Assembly: GCF_040807025.1 (NCBI RefSeq)
Contig: NC_090943.1
Location: 125,735,400 to 125,799,399 of the forward strand
Direction of reading: 5' to 3'
DNA from: Struthio camelus
Lineage: Eukaryota; Chordata; Aves; Struthioniformes; Struthionidae
DNA: 64,000 bases
The translations under genes were made by a program, and so were the position numbers. The notes beneath the pieces were generated by a model. That model worked only from the letters and a program-made list of their open reading frames with translations. It was not told the DNA's origin and ran no database searches. Positions 26,596-39,200 of this stretch are shown here, one piece after another (positions within the stretch are counted from its first letter, which is position 1; the number at the start of each line of letters is the position of its first letter).

Positions 26596-28268
26596 GCAGA
26601 AAGCATGTCTTTGGCCTAAAGGATTATGATGGCTTCTCAGATTTTCATGGAGCCTATGATAAACATACATATTCTCTGGAGAATCCAATGGATGGAGGCA
26701 GAACGTGGGTGGAATCCGGTATCCGTATGTGCAGAAAAAACACTTCAGGGCAGTCCAGCAAATACTTTCCCGTCTCTTACACGTTAGCAACTGGTTTTCC
26801 TGTACAGATGCTTCAATAAAGGTGAAATGCAGGGTACTGCCACAGGGTGGCTCACTGTAGCCTACAATGAAAGCCACAGCTTTCCTTCTGCTTACATAAG
26901 CAGCTGAAGAGAAACAAGTCTCAAAACCGACAGGTCGCTTTAGCCAGAGTACGTGGAGAAGAACTACTATAAAAAGAAAGCCAGGAAAGAAAATGAGCAA
27001 TTTGAATTCACCTTTCTCTTGCGCAGTTTCTCTTACACCAGTGAAGCAACAGTCAGAAGCAATATCGCTGATGACTTCCCGGGCGAACAGTCCCTTGTGA
27101 TGTGAAGGCACTGAGCCCACATTCCTCAGCAGCCCAAAATCCCACCGACTTCTGTGCAATTTCCAAGCCACCAAAACAATGCAGTCTCACTCCTTGTTCC
27201 TATACCTGCTCACCATAATAAAAAAAAATCCTATCCTCTTCAAAGGATTTGGGATAGGTCATCATGAAAACTGACCTCAACATGTATCAGGGGGGTGTTA
27301 AAAATTGTACGTTACCCTGTATTGTAAATGACTAACAAAACCATGTCACAAGCTGTTAGGATGGCTGAAAATTCTCATTCATTTTTTAAAGTACATTCAC
27401 TGTACGTAGCACACTTTACAAACATGTATTCACAGAAAAATTAAGACAATATAGAATAAAAAACTATTCAAAATTATTGTAATCCTCAGATATGGAGAAT
27501 TACAGAAAAACTGTTCTGAACAAGCATAAATCAGAATTCTCTCATATCTAGCAGTTTTTTTTTTTTTCTTTTCAGCTCCTAAATATTGGAGGACAGTTTC
27601 ATCTTCAGTGAGACCAAGCTTCAGTGAGACAAAGTTTAAAGTTCCTAACAGTTGTATGCTGAGCACATTAGGTTCAGCAGTTCAATTCTGAAAACATAAT
27701 CAATTAGATGTAATTAAATCTCCTCAGATGTTATGCAATGCATTTCAAAAATCCAATGTATTATTTCAGCTGAGAATTATGCATTTAAAATACAACTGAG
27801 AATTTAATAGAGTATTAGAGCCCTCCTCTTCCTCCCCCCCCCCAAAAAAAAATCCCTGTGGCATGGCTTCTGTAGCAGTCATTCACAGACACTTTTCAAA
27901 TCTATTAATTCTTTTCATAATGAATGCTAGGTAGCCCGGCCAAATGTGAGGAAACTGCTGGAAGGAAGAACACCCAGTAAAAACACTTGGTTCAAAACTA
28001 GTTCCAAACAGTCTGATTTACTGCTTAAACAACATGACACAGGGAAAAGAAAAAAAAAAAAAACTAAGCACAAAGCTCCCTAAGACCCTAAGAATATAAT
28101 TCCAGGGGAGAGGAATTACGGTCCTGACAGCAGACACAGCTACTAACAGGCCGCTGCCATCCCCAAATCCCAAACAAACAGCCGAAGGCCTCAAACACCC
28201 TCCGCACAAAACACCCGCAGGAGGGCCGCGCTCCCCGGCGCCCCTCAGCCACCCGCGCCCGCCACGAA

Positions 28269-28287
28269 ACTACCGGTCCCAGCGGGC
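28269..28287 (+). promoter_or_regulatory. ZNF143/STAF-like site 1
   Basis: ACTACCGGTCCCAGCGGGC resembles the ZNF143 (STAF) motif ACTACAATTCCCAGAATGC, keeping ACTAC, the spacing and TCCCAGC. This is a motif match by eye only. Confidence 0.5.
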
Positions 28288-28303
28288 AACGCGACGGCAG
28301 GGA

Positions 28304-28322
28304 ACTACAGTACCCGAGATGC
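28304..28322 (+). promoter_or_regulatory. ZNF143/STAF-like site 2
   Basis: ACTACAGTACCCGAGATGC agrees with the ZNF143 motif at ACTACA, CCC, the following G and ATGC, with the same 19-base spacing. It is the best of the three sites. Confidence 0.65.
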
Positions 28323-28368
28323 CCCGCGGCAGGCCCTGCCGGGAAATGACGCCTCACCGGCTCGCGGG

Positions 28369-28387
28369 GCACGACGGTACCTGCAGT
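28369..28387 (-). promoter_or_regulatory. ZNF143/STAF-like site 3
   Basis: On the minus strand it reads ACTGCAGGTACCGTCGTGC. This is a weaker match that keeps ACT.CA, the central CC and a TGC end. It lies 46 bases from site 2 and in opposite orientation. Confidence 0.4.
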
Positions 28388-28544
28388 CCTAATTCGAACT
28401 AGACGCGCCCCCCCCAACCCCCCCCCCCCCCGGCCGGACGCGCGCCCCGCTCAGCAGGTACGCGGCCGTCGCCCCGCCCCCTGCCCCCGCGGCTCCCCTT
28501 GGGTGCCGCCCCGCCCCGCCCCGCGCGCGGCGGTGGGCCGGGCC

Positions 28545-28608
28545 CGCAGAGGGAGAGGGGCGGCGTCCGCGGTGGCGGCCAGCGCGGCGGTGGCAGCGGC
28601 AGCGGCAG
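28545..28608 (+). other. SNX16: SNX16 exon 1, non-coding (start approximate)
   Basis: Inside the CpG island, CAG|GTGAGC at 28606-28614 is a near-consensus splice donor (last exon base 28608). The next exon with a good acceptor starts at 32757 and contains the initiation codon, so exon 1 would be wholly 5' UTR. The transcription start is not visible in the sequence; 28545 is only a guess within roughly 28500-28590. Other 5' exons or donors may also be used. Intron 1 (28609-32756) holds a 21-base T-run at 29290-29310 and no recognised gene. Confidence 0.5.
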
Positions 28609-31600
28609 GTGAGCGCGGCGGGAGAGGCTGAGCCGGGCGGGAACGGCCTCGCCGGCGACGGGAGAGCCCGCCCGGCGCGGCCGCGGGAGCCCCCCCGCCG
28701 CCGGGCCGTTACCGGCCTCCCGGCATGGCGGCGGGCGCCCCGCGCACCTGGGCGGCGGCGGTGGCGGCTGCTTGCGGGGCCGGCGCGGTGCGCGCCCGGC
28801 ACCCGAGGCCTCGCGGTTGGGCAGAGGCGTCCGGCCTGCGCGCTGTTTCGCTCAGCCCGGCCTGGCCTTTCGGGAGTCGCCGTGCGGGGCGGCTGTCGCC
28901 TCTCTTGACGTTAACGGCTGACTCGAGGAGCCCCGAAGTTTACATCAAAGCGCTCCGACGCAGTGCGCGGCAGCGCGAACGCCTGGGCGGGGAAGCGCGG
29001 CGGCCGCGCTGCCCTGCGGCGCGCCTGGCGCTGCCGTGCGCGGAGCGCGGTCGGAGGGCTCGGTGTTAGGGCGGCAGGAGGCGGCTCTTTGCCCGTGCCC
29101 AGGGTGGGTGTGCAGGCCGCCCTGCCCGTTTGCTCTCAGCTGGGCGCGTTTTTAGAAGGAGTTGTGGCAGCGCGAGGCAGTAGGTGTGTGCTTAATGCTG
29201 ATGCCCGAGTAGGAGACAAGTACAGTTTTTGGTTTTGCTTCAGAACTGCTAAATCACAAAGCTAGTCAGCATAAACACGTCTTCCTCTGTTTTTTTTTTT
29301 TTTTTTTTTTGGCGGGGGAAGGAAGGTTGCCTTCAGTTGGTTTACAAGCACGCAGTGTCTCTTACTTGGTAACAAACTCTGGGGCAGTAGTTGCCTCACT
29401 TTGTGTGCACGTTAGGTGTTACAGAGGGGCTCGTAACTGTGAATCATAAGCAAGTAAAATACGTGGTTAAGTACACCGGTCAAAGTCGGCACAAAATCCT
29501 TATTTTTGAAAGTTTTGAAGATCCTAGCACAACACAAATGTTCCTATAGTTGAAAAGTTCCGGCAGTTCTTAAGCAAATATTCCATTGTAGTAAATTGTT
29601 TGAAACCTGAACAGTAGAAATCAAGCTGACTTTGTTGTCCAAGCAGACATACCTGTAAGTAACCAGATCATAGTGTTGCATAACTAAAGTTTATTGAATC
29701 CAATTTACAATATTAAACAAGGATCTTTTTGTTTATAATCTGTTATCCTTGAATTGAGTGACTTACCTGTTTTTCGGTGAACCTAAAAGCCTTTAGCTTA
29801 AAAGGATTTGGAATTGCCATAGCTGAAGAGTTGGAGGCAAACCCTTTGTAAATGGTTTTATTATAGTCTGTTTGCTTCACCCACAGAAAGGGAGGTGGCT
29901 GTTGTAAACATTCGGGTAGGAGAAGCTGGTGTCATGCTGTTCTGTAGCATGTGACAGTAGGGTTCCTGGGACTCTGTCCTATCCTATTTCAAATTTAGCA
30001 ATTAAGTACTTCCAGTGAATGTTCTCATCTTTTCATTTCGTTCTGAACTTGCGGTTGGGAATCAAACTGAGACAAATGCAAGTTATGAACAGGAAACAAA
30101 TTTCTTCTGAAAAGGAAAGACTATAAATTCTAGATGAGAGAGAGTGCAGTGGTTAGTTTACCTTTTAGAAGGCAGCACAGTGATCTGCAAGTTCTGAAGG
30201 TTGCTTTACAGCAATGATTCTCTTGGCTTAATGTAATGACATGTGAGACCAGTCTGCACTGGAGTTTGGCTATGTAGCTGACTCTGCACTTCCCTCCTTG
30301 TTACACTGATGTGAACTCTTATCTGAAAGTGTTTTATCAAATTAATTTCTGCTCCTTCTGTTATATGATTTGACAGTAAACTTGTATATCCATAGAAAAG
30401 CCTTAAGCACTAAGATCATGACCCTCATTTGAGCATTGCGTCCTTTTTCTAATGTTTAGCCTTTATAAACTGTAAATCTTGTATCAGTGTGATTTTAAAC
30501 CCTGTTGCAATTCATAGCAAGTAAATATGTTAGATATTTGGAAATTCTGATACAGCTATAGGATAAGACGCATTTATATGCATGTATAAGTATTCTTATA
30601 TAGCTGTAGATTTATGAATGTGGTAAGTTCTGACGTTATATCCAGGTACGCCTCTTCTTCTGTTTTACTGAAAAAATACATCAGACTGGTGTGCCTCTAA
30701 CCTGACACTTCCATTAGTTGAATAATACTCTTCTATTACTGCTTAGAGTTTTGGGGATCTGGGCAGAGCATTCATGGTGTCAGCCCCTTTTCTTTTTTTA
30801 TGGGTGAGTTTACCATCTTAGTTTAAGTCAAGAAAGTCATTTAGAAGCAAATTTTGATCGTCACTGTTTAATATGCTTTGCTTACAAAGTGGGATGGTGC
30901 AGTGTACAAAAAAAACACTAAACCAAAAAATGTTCCCTGGAAACAGACCTAATGCAGTTCAGCTGCCTAATGGCAGCAAACTAAACTATTCTGAAGTAAA
31001 AACTGCTGAAGCATGCCTGGTGTAGATGTTGAATGCACGATACTAGGTGCCTCGCTGTATTGATCTGCTCACCTTTAAGTGTGCTACTGGCTAATGCAGG
31101 TTTGTCTGAGGCAGAAAATAGGTTCAATAACTCAAATACCGCTGAAGAAAAGGACTTAGAGCTGAGGCTAGCTACAGGAGAGTGTCTTGGCTCCCAATGC
31201 AGTGGTGACTGGCTTCTTTCAAACTATGTGATGCTCAAGCAGTTCAGCTGTGTGATACGTGGAGTTAAGTCACATAACCAAACACAGGGCTTTGCTGCTG
31301 GATAGTCCAAATCCCACACCTCGGTAGCAAAGCGTGATCCAGAAGGGGTTTATGAGATTGACATTTCTCCTCCCTGGGATGCTGCTAAATGACCAGCCTC
31401 ATCCTGCAATGAGGCAGAGATGCTCTTGAGGAATCACTGCTAATTCAAAAGTACCCCTTGTGGTTATGTTCCCTGAGCTTTCAAATATGCCACGTGTGTG
31501 AAGATTTTAATATATAGTTGAAGGATTGGGAAGTTTTGCGTTCCCTGGCTGAAGAAATCATCTCAAGAGCTTTTCCCAATCTTTCTTGCTGACGTGGGTT

Positions 31601-32756
31601 CATTTCATATTTACTTAATTATTTGTGTTCAGTCATATTTCATATTTCGAGCACGAGAATGGAAATACCACCCTGCAATTAGGAAACTCATTCAGTTTTT
31701 GCTCCAGTAGGTGATTGATTGTTTATGTGACGTGAATCAGATTGACAGTATCCCATTTCACAGCAGCCTGCAGCCTTGTACTCTTGGGCGAAATGTGCAG
31801 TGACTCAAATCCTATTAATCCAAAGAGATAGCATCTAATTTCCATCTTGTGTGAGTGTTCCTTCTGGTATTTTGTTAAAACAGGATGCTGCTGCTTTTGT
31901 GGCAGCTTGAGACTTAATTTTATGTTACTTTCTTTGAAATGTGCGCACATACACAAAATTAATTTTGACTTGAAATGGTTTTATTGGTAGAAAATATATC
32001 AGAACTTATTTATCTTTTTTTCTTCAAACTTATTTTCTTCCATTTTAATCAGCCGCCAACATGGAAAACTGGTTATTATCACAGCACTGATTTTGATGTA
32101 TGTGCTTGTAAAACTTAATTGCTCCAATTCAAGCTACATAAAATGTGGCCAGTTAACATTGTTACAGTATTACGTGCAATAAAGTTATAAAGTTGTTCTG
32201 AAAAAGAATCTTTCTTTGAAAACAGATCTGTCATACTTCAGTGAGTATATGCAATATATACAGGTGAAAGAACATATATTTGCAGATATAGTTTACTATG
32301 TTTCCTTTTGATTCACATCATGCCTAGTATTGCAAGCGTATTTTGTTCATATAGTCTACTGTGTACATCTTACAGAAACGTAATTCTGAAAAATTTTGGT
32401 ACTGCTTATGCTAAACAGTCCATTAAACTACATCAACTTTTCAGATTTAAAATTGCTGACTTCAATAAAACAAAATAGCGCTTAAATCATAAAAAAAAAT
32501 CTTTCACAATCTTACTTTAATTTGCTTTCATTCTTGTTTTAATAGCTGAGAAAAGCAGAGACTTGAAAAGGCATCCCTTAAACTACAGAGATGTAATTTT
32601 AAGGCAGCATTTTATATTCCTTTTGAGAGCGTTTAACCATTGATACTGATATTAACCATCCCGATATTGACATAGTTTCTTCCAAAAGCAGTTGCTTTCA
32701 CTTTAAAATAAAATAAAAACAACAAGTTACAACAGTGTTTCTGTCCTTCCCTGCAG

Positions 32757-32840
32757 ATACTGCTCTTGAAGAGAAAGCATGGATTACACGTTATAACCTT
32801 GAACTTCTGGAGTAGAAACTGAGATTTTTTTTCATGAAGG
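32757..32840 (+). other. SNX16: SNX16 exon 2, 5' UTR part with upstream ATGs
   Basis: The acceptor TGTCCTTCCCTGCAG ends at 32756. This 84-base leader segment contains two ATGs ahead of the main start. One, at 32779, opens a five-codon frame (MDYTL, stop at 32794-32796). The other, at 32834, is out of frame and opens 44 codons that overlap the beginning of SNX16. The main ATG at 32841 has A at -3 and G at +4, a strong context. The ATG at 32834 has T at -3 and A at +4, a weak one. Confidence 0.8.
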
Positions 32841-33212
32841 ATGGCAACACCGTATGTTCCTGTTCCTATGCCTATTGGAAGTTCATCTTCCAGCTTTACA
32901 AACAGAAACCAAAGAAGTTCTTCTTTTGGGAGCATATCAACAAGTTCAAGCTCCTCAAAAGGACAGCCTGAGGACTCTACTGTTGGTGGTTTTAAAAAGA
33001 TGAGTATACCTGACCAGACTGGCTCTACGTCATCTGTGTGTAGTAGTCCACTTGTTAGGACTAAGTTTACGGGTATGGACACATCCATAGAATACTGTTC
33101 TCAGCCCGTAGAAGATATAGAGCAGAATACAGATTCAAGGAGCTGGGAAGATCGACCGTCCACGCCCACTATACTGGGTTATGAGGTGATGGAGGAAAGG
33201 GCAAAATTCACT
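32841..33212 (+). CDS. SNX16: SNX16 coding exon 2 (residues 1-124)
   Basis: It starts with [19 protein letters not shown], typical of SNX16, and ends with [12 protein letters not shown], the first strand of the PX domain. The donor ACT|GTAAGT follows base 33212, phase 0. Reading through the donor would add 11 residues before a TAG at 33246-33248. The antisense 151-codon frame at 32633-33088 is a shadow of this exon. Confidence 0.97.
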
Positions 33213-36200
33213 GTAAGTTTTGGGGATAGTATGGTTCATCCTGTGTAGACGTTCAGATAATGATTGAATGTATTTTTGTGTTCTTTTTCATAAATGGAAC
33301 CTGCAGTTCAGGGACGTTGTAGTACTTTGCAAATACCAATCTAGCTTCAAAGTACTGTGGTCTGGCAGGAAAGTACCCTCCCCATTTAACAGGTGGGGGA
33401 ATTGAGCCTTGGAAGCAGTCTTTTCTGAGGTTGTGTATGTGGAATAGAAATGCTTCTCTCTGTTTCGGATATCATCAGTTTGTCCTGGAAAAGTCAGAAG
33501 TTCCTTACAAAGTTACAATTCCTTTCAAAATTGAACTGGATACTTAAACATCTTAAAATGTAGTCTATTATTTTAAATGAGCAAGAAAACACCCTGATAT
33601 TTACCTTTTACAGTTATTTAGAAACAAAACATTTCCTTCAGTGTACGAACGCTGTATACAGCTTCTTACATTGATGGGTTTACTTTCAATCTAGAGGAAA
33701 TCTATTCTGTTCTGGAGACTTCAGGGCAAGGTGCCACATGTGTGGTATCTCATGACAAAACACTAGCTTAACTATACTAAATTGATTTTTCTCAAAACAT
33801 GCAGTAGCAGACAATTTTTTTTGATACACCGTACACAGATAAGGTATTGCTTTGTGGACGTGGTTGAAATATTTCAATTGAGATAATTAAACAATGTTTG
33901 TGGAACTGACAGATGTTGGTTGGGTGCTAGTTATTACAAGAAATCACAAATAGATAAAGAAGGAGGGAACAGTAGAGAGAAGCATTTGTTCTCCTCTTTT
34001 TTTTTTAAGACTAGAAATGTCGGAAAGCTAATGCCTTTAGGACACTTAAAATACTAGTCACATCATCAAGTTCTTTTACAAAGAATCAAATAGTGATGTT
34101 TTTTAATTATCAGGAGTCAATAGCTTGTCATAGGTTTCTCAGATGTTAATATCTTTATGCGTGGTAGCATAAGAGAAGAGCCAAAAATTTTTTTTGCATA
34201 TAGGTTAAAAGGTTCTTTTAAAATAACCTTCAAAACTGAAACTATGAACAATATTGTTGTATTGACATGGTTTGGTCTGAAAACATGCCAAGGACTATTC
34301 CAGTATGCATATAGGATGTTCTTCAACTGCATTTAAAATACAGAGTCAAAGTAGTCATTGCATGTAGAAGGCTAGATTACACTTCAAATGAAACATTCTT
34401 CATAGCTAAAATGCTTAGGTGTTTTTTTTGCTCCTTCTGAATTCACTTTTTGTGTTGCTGTGTTTGTTTCAGAGAGCAAAAGAAAACATAAGCAGTTAAT
34501 TAAAGATAAGCTTGCAATTGTGTATTACAGCTAGTGAGTAATTAGTGCCAGAAATTTTGGTCACTGCTGTAGTGCAAAATCAGTAGAAGGCAGTGGAAAT
34601 GAAATTGAAGTCACTTCTAAAAGCTGCAGAACGGAGACTTATTTACTAAAGTTTTCATGCAGTTTGTTTAACATTTCATTGTTCCCAGAAATATAAATCT
34701 GAATTCTGCTGCTGGATATACCAACTTTAAAAGTTAAATTTTAGTGTATGTTGGAGTATCTAGCTGCTGAAGCTTAATGAGAAAAAAAATTAGGTTGAGA
34801 AACTTCTGCATTTGTAAGCAGTTGATCTCAAATTAATTGGCTAATGTGGAATGCTTGCTTACCACGCAATATTTTTCTTCTTAGGTCTAACCTAGAATTA
34901 CTTGAAATCTTAATTGCTTTAATAAGTCAAGTGGAAATGATAGTGAGATGCTGAATAATCTAGAAATTGGTTTCTAATGCATATTTTTATTGAATATTTT
35001 GCACTTACAGAATAAGGCAATTTAGGATTGACTGAAAATTACTTGAATTTTTTGACTTCATTTGTAATTTTCCCCCAAAACCTTGTGTGAAGTAACTGAG
35101 AGTCAGTTTTGTAATACTTCAGAGATTTGTTTGTTTATTAATTGCAAGTCCTAAAAAGGAAAAATACCTTTTTTTCTAGTTTTGTAAGAAAAACAAAAGT
35201 GCTTATTTCAAGTGACCGTATTTTTCAGCCAGTAAATCACAAAGCCTCTTATGCTCTTCATTAGACTTGTTAACCTGACCATGATTTGGGAAGAATATTT
35301 TTAAGTTGACCGATATTTACTTGGAAACCTTTCAGAGGGAGGGCCAAGCTAGCTGTGTTTTTTCTTTTTTTTCCTTTCCCCACAAGTGCATATGTAAGCA
35401 GTATCTTTGCAAAGCTTTTAATAGAATGCTCTGTAAATCAGCACAACTATTCTAAAGCTTTTTGTTCTGTTTTTAACTGCGTACTAGCAAACAATCTTCA
35501 CAAGCAGTTCTGCTTTATGAATTTTTTATAAAATATAGCTCCCTGGTTGTTTATAGGTTAGTATGACAGGAAGGGTAAAATATTTGGACCAACATTTCTG
35601 CAGGAAATGCAAGAAAATAGGGTTGTATTTGAACGTTGGCTTTGCAGATGTGTTATACTTGCAGAAAGGGTTTTAAAAGCTAATAGCTTTTTTATGACTG
35701 AAATATTGCCTTTACCGCAATATGCAATGTCTGTGCGTGCTGCTGCTTCAGAGTAGTTTTGTGTTTAGAAATGTAGATAAGAGGTATTTGCTGAAAATTA
35801 GCTTTTGATTCATATTGTAGTTATCTGTAAATATTATAACTATCTGCAACTTAATACTTCATAGAACACAAGAAGGCAAAAAGTAGTTAAGTCTCTCAGG
35901 TGTACAGAGGTTCGCTGACACTGAGGTTAGCAGATGCTGGGACTGCAACAGGAAAAATGCATTTATTAGTTAAGAGAATTGGCTGTGAAAACATGAAATA
36001 ATATGAAAGACTTCACTATGCTGTAGGTGAGAAAATCATTAGAAAATTTTTAAAGAAGAATTTGAATGAATGTCTACTGAGGGATTTTTTTGTCATTACA
36101 ATCCCAGAAATCTCCTTTTTTTTGCTTGGAGATTATTAGTTTTAACTTAAAAAGTAAATTGGGAAAGGTAGCTCAGAGCAATTACAAAGTCTGCTTTTTC

Positions 36201-39200
36201 TTATATTGGAAAAAGTAAGGCTGTGACATGAGAACTAGTTTCCTAGACTTCGTTTTAACTTTTCTATTAAAGTTGTATTTTCTTAGATTTGTTGGGTTCG
36301 GGCATCTGAACATGTCACTTTTGCCTTTCTCTTTTTTTAATCTACTCTACTTTGAACATTCCCACAGCAATCCTCCTAAAAGATTGATTTTATGATGATG
36401 ATGATTATTATTATTTACCTATTTTCTTTTAAGTTAGAGAATAGTAGTGTTGTGCTGTTGTTTTGCTACATCTGGCAGTGTAATCATTCTGACACAGTTA
36501 TCTATGGAGGTGGTTGGGTGTTCATATTCTGCCTGGAAAGACAAAAACTAACGTTCAAGACAAATCAAACCAGAGCAGGATCTTATTTTAATCCTGCATC
36601 CTTATTTAATCCTGCATGATTTTTTCTTGTGAAGCAAGGCAAATGAGCTGTGTTTAAAATAGTATAAGGCTCAGTAACTGTGTGATTATTACTGTTGTCT
36701 TAAAAGCAGATTGGCCTCCAGAATTAATAAGTAAAAATGAAGTTCAGTAAAAGTTAAAGTAGATCTGTAAAACGTATTTCACTTATCTTTTTGGTAGCAG
36801 AAAGTTGATTTTACATGGAGAGGAACTCTGGAAGCAGTTTCACAAACCCACCAAAGAGAGAAGGTAGTTAATTATATTTGGAAAAGATATAAAAATCTTT
36901 CCTTAAATTCTGAAATTCATTAATATTGTTGATTTATTTAGAATTTTTTATTCATGAATTCCTTGTTTCATTAAAAAGTAAAGGATAATTTCAGCCTTCC
37001 AGCCAATGCAGCATGAAGTTCAGTACTTGTTCCTGATGTTCTTGTTTTTCCACATAGGTGTACAAAATACTAGTAAAAAGAAGTCCGGAGGAAAGTTGGG
37101 TGGTTTTCAGACGGTACACTGACTTTTCCAGGCTTAATGACAAGGTAAGTGATAAGTATACAGTAGTAACTTCTCAACCAACTTGCTGCATTCTTATTTC
37201 TTGTTTCCTTCTCTTTATCTCATACTTTTGTCTCTTTTTCTTCTGCTTTTGCTTCTTTACTGTATATAAAACATCTACTGTATTAATAAATGAAACACAC
37301 AGGATTCTTCGTTTTTGTAAAGACTGTGTCTATGAAATAGCTAGTGTAAAGAAGAGGTTACTTCATTTGAAGCTATTAATGTGGTTCATACTTTATAGGG
37401 TGCATGAGGACCAATATATTGGAAATTACCTTTTAGTAGTCTCACTTTTTTACCTTGAAATAGAACTGGGGCCTGTATCCTTTTGTAGGAATGATCCAGT
37501 AATATTTAGACCTCAGGATACAGTCTTCAGTGCAGCAAAATCTGCTTTATAAGGGCATAAGCTGATAAAACTAAATTTTTTTTTTAAAGTGTCGGAAGTA
37601 CTTTTTGTATAGTGGATCAATCTTTTGTTTTTAAAGTCTTGGAAGTTAATTGTAACATATCAGGTCACTATCAGTAGTGTGAAAAACTAAATTTTCACAT
37701 ATACTTAGCTAAGACTAGATACTTAGCTATTTTGATTTTACAAATAAAGCCTCTATAATCAAATCTTTGACAAGAATGTTTGACTTCTACCGTGATTTAT
37801 AAGAGGAAAATTTCTCCCTTGTATCATTGACTAAAATTTTTTCATCTTTTAGTATACATCTAAATAATTCTTTTGTCACAGTTCTGGAATTCTTTATAAG
37901 TTTCAGAATTATGGCGCATTTCAAGTAATGCGGCTGACATTTCTGTGTCTCTTAAGAGTTGAAGAGTAACTGATTATATGCTTGTATCAGTGGTTCAAAA
38001 GACAGGGTGCAACATTTGCAGCTCCTTGTTGATTGTGCTCTAATGACAAATACTAGAAACGAAGCTTCATGCATGCATACTCTTAGGATTTTCTGTACCA
38101 TATTTGCTAAAAACCCAAAATAAACGAGAGGTATAATGTATAACAATGTATAAATGCATTATCTTATCAATTCATTTCTCCAGCGTCCTGCTTGAGATTG
38201 GTGGCAAATTATTTGTTCCCTGAAATGATATCAGAAAGTTACCACTAAACGGCCATTGAATTGAATAATTAATTGCGATATAACTCATAGTTTAGAGTAT
38301 TGATAGACGGTTATAGCTTTTCAGAAAGACCAAGTAAAGAGAGAAAAGAGCAGGTCTTGCATTTTATGTCTTCGGTATATACTTGCTCTCGAGTCCAAAC
38401 TGAGCTGAGAGCTGGACTTTGGAAATGACTAAGAAGGGAGAAGAGGTGAAAAGAATTGTGACAATGTCACAGTAGGGCATATGTAGGTAGAATTACACAG
38501 ACCAGATGAATGAATGCAGTTTAGCTAACTAACAGAAGGAGCTAGTGGACTTAATAGTATTTTTTTCTTTGAGAGAGCAGGGTAAATAAATACATAAGGC
38601 AAAATAGACAGCAATAGGATCCTAGAAAGTTTTTTGGATGTAACTTCCACTACTTTCTGAAATATTTTTAGTACAGGGCAGCTGATAAAATAGAAACTAA
38701 TGAGAGTAAAAGATCAAGATCGTGAACTCTCCTTTTATGAGAAACGTAAGCGCAGAATGGTTAGGCATCAGAAGAGTAGATTTCAAGCCAAAGAAACTAG
38801 AGAGTTTTGACGTTCAAGTAACTTCTCTCCAGGAGATAAAAAGGATATGGAAATGTCACTCCTACTGAAAGAAGACAAATAAAAGACAATGGCAAACTAG
38901 TCTAATGGAAAGGAAAGATAAATATGTTACCAGTATGGGTGCATGAGAAGCCCTCCAGTGATTTCAAAATCAAAAGCAATCAGTCAGAAAAAAAGAATAC
39001 ACAAACAGAGGTCAGCACAAAGGAGTAGTACAAACTTGGAAAGACTAAGGCAGAAGCGCTGAGATGCAGGACAAACTGTCACAGGATGTCTGAAGCAATA
39101 AATAAAGTTCTATAAATCATTAGAGTCAGAAGTAATAGGAGGTGGGAAAATACATGGCCATTACTTGGGAGCAAACTATGGAAAGTAAATAGAAAATGAT

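Larger units (their letters stand above)
24374..28195. other. intergenic DNA upstream of the CpG island
   Basis: No exon recognised. It holds a short CA/CG repeat near 25741-25758, a degenerate tandem repeat (26117-26220), a perfect hairpin (26570-26595) and a 193-codon minus-strand open frame (26593-27174) that I could not assign. Mononucleotide runs are seen near 27555-27567 (T), 27834-27850 (C then A) and 28050-28063 (A). Confidence 0.55.
28196..29170 (+). promoter_or_regulatory. SNX16: CpG-island promoter of SNX16
   Basis: About 1 kb of very GC- and CpG-rich sequence stands out from AT-rich flanks and surrounds the predicted first exon. There is no clear TATA box. GC boxes (CCGCCCC type) occur at 28471-28480 and 28507-28522. 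Three ZNF143/STAF-like motifs lie upstream at 28269-28287, 28304-28322 and 28369-28387. C-runs of 8 and 14 bases at 28408-28415 and 28418-28431 make the other strand G-rich. The layout is that of a housekeeping promoter with dispersed start sites, and CpG islands of this type often fire in both directions. Open frames inside the island on both strands are GC-driven and are not genes. Confidence 0.85.

Noticed and set aside
28389-28908. Long open frames on both strands of the CpG island
   Set aside because: They are Arg/Ala/Gly/Pro-rich products of GC-rich sequence with few stop codons. They resemble no protein, and the region is explained by the promoter and non-coding exon 1.
32633-33088. 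151-codon minus-strand frame over the first SNX16 coding exon
   Set aside because: It is the antisense shadow of a clearly coding exon on the + strand; its complement carries the recognised SNX16 N-terminus.
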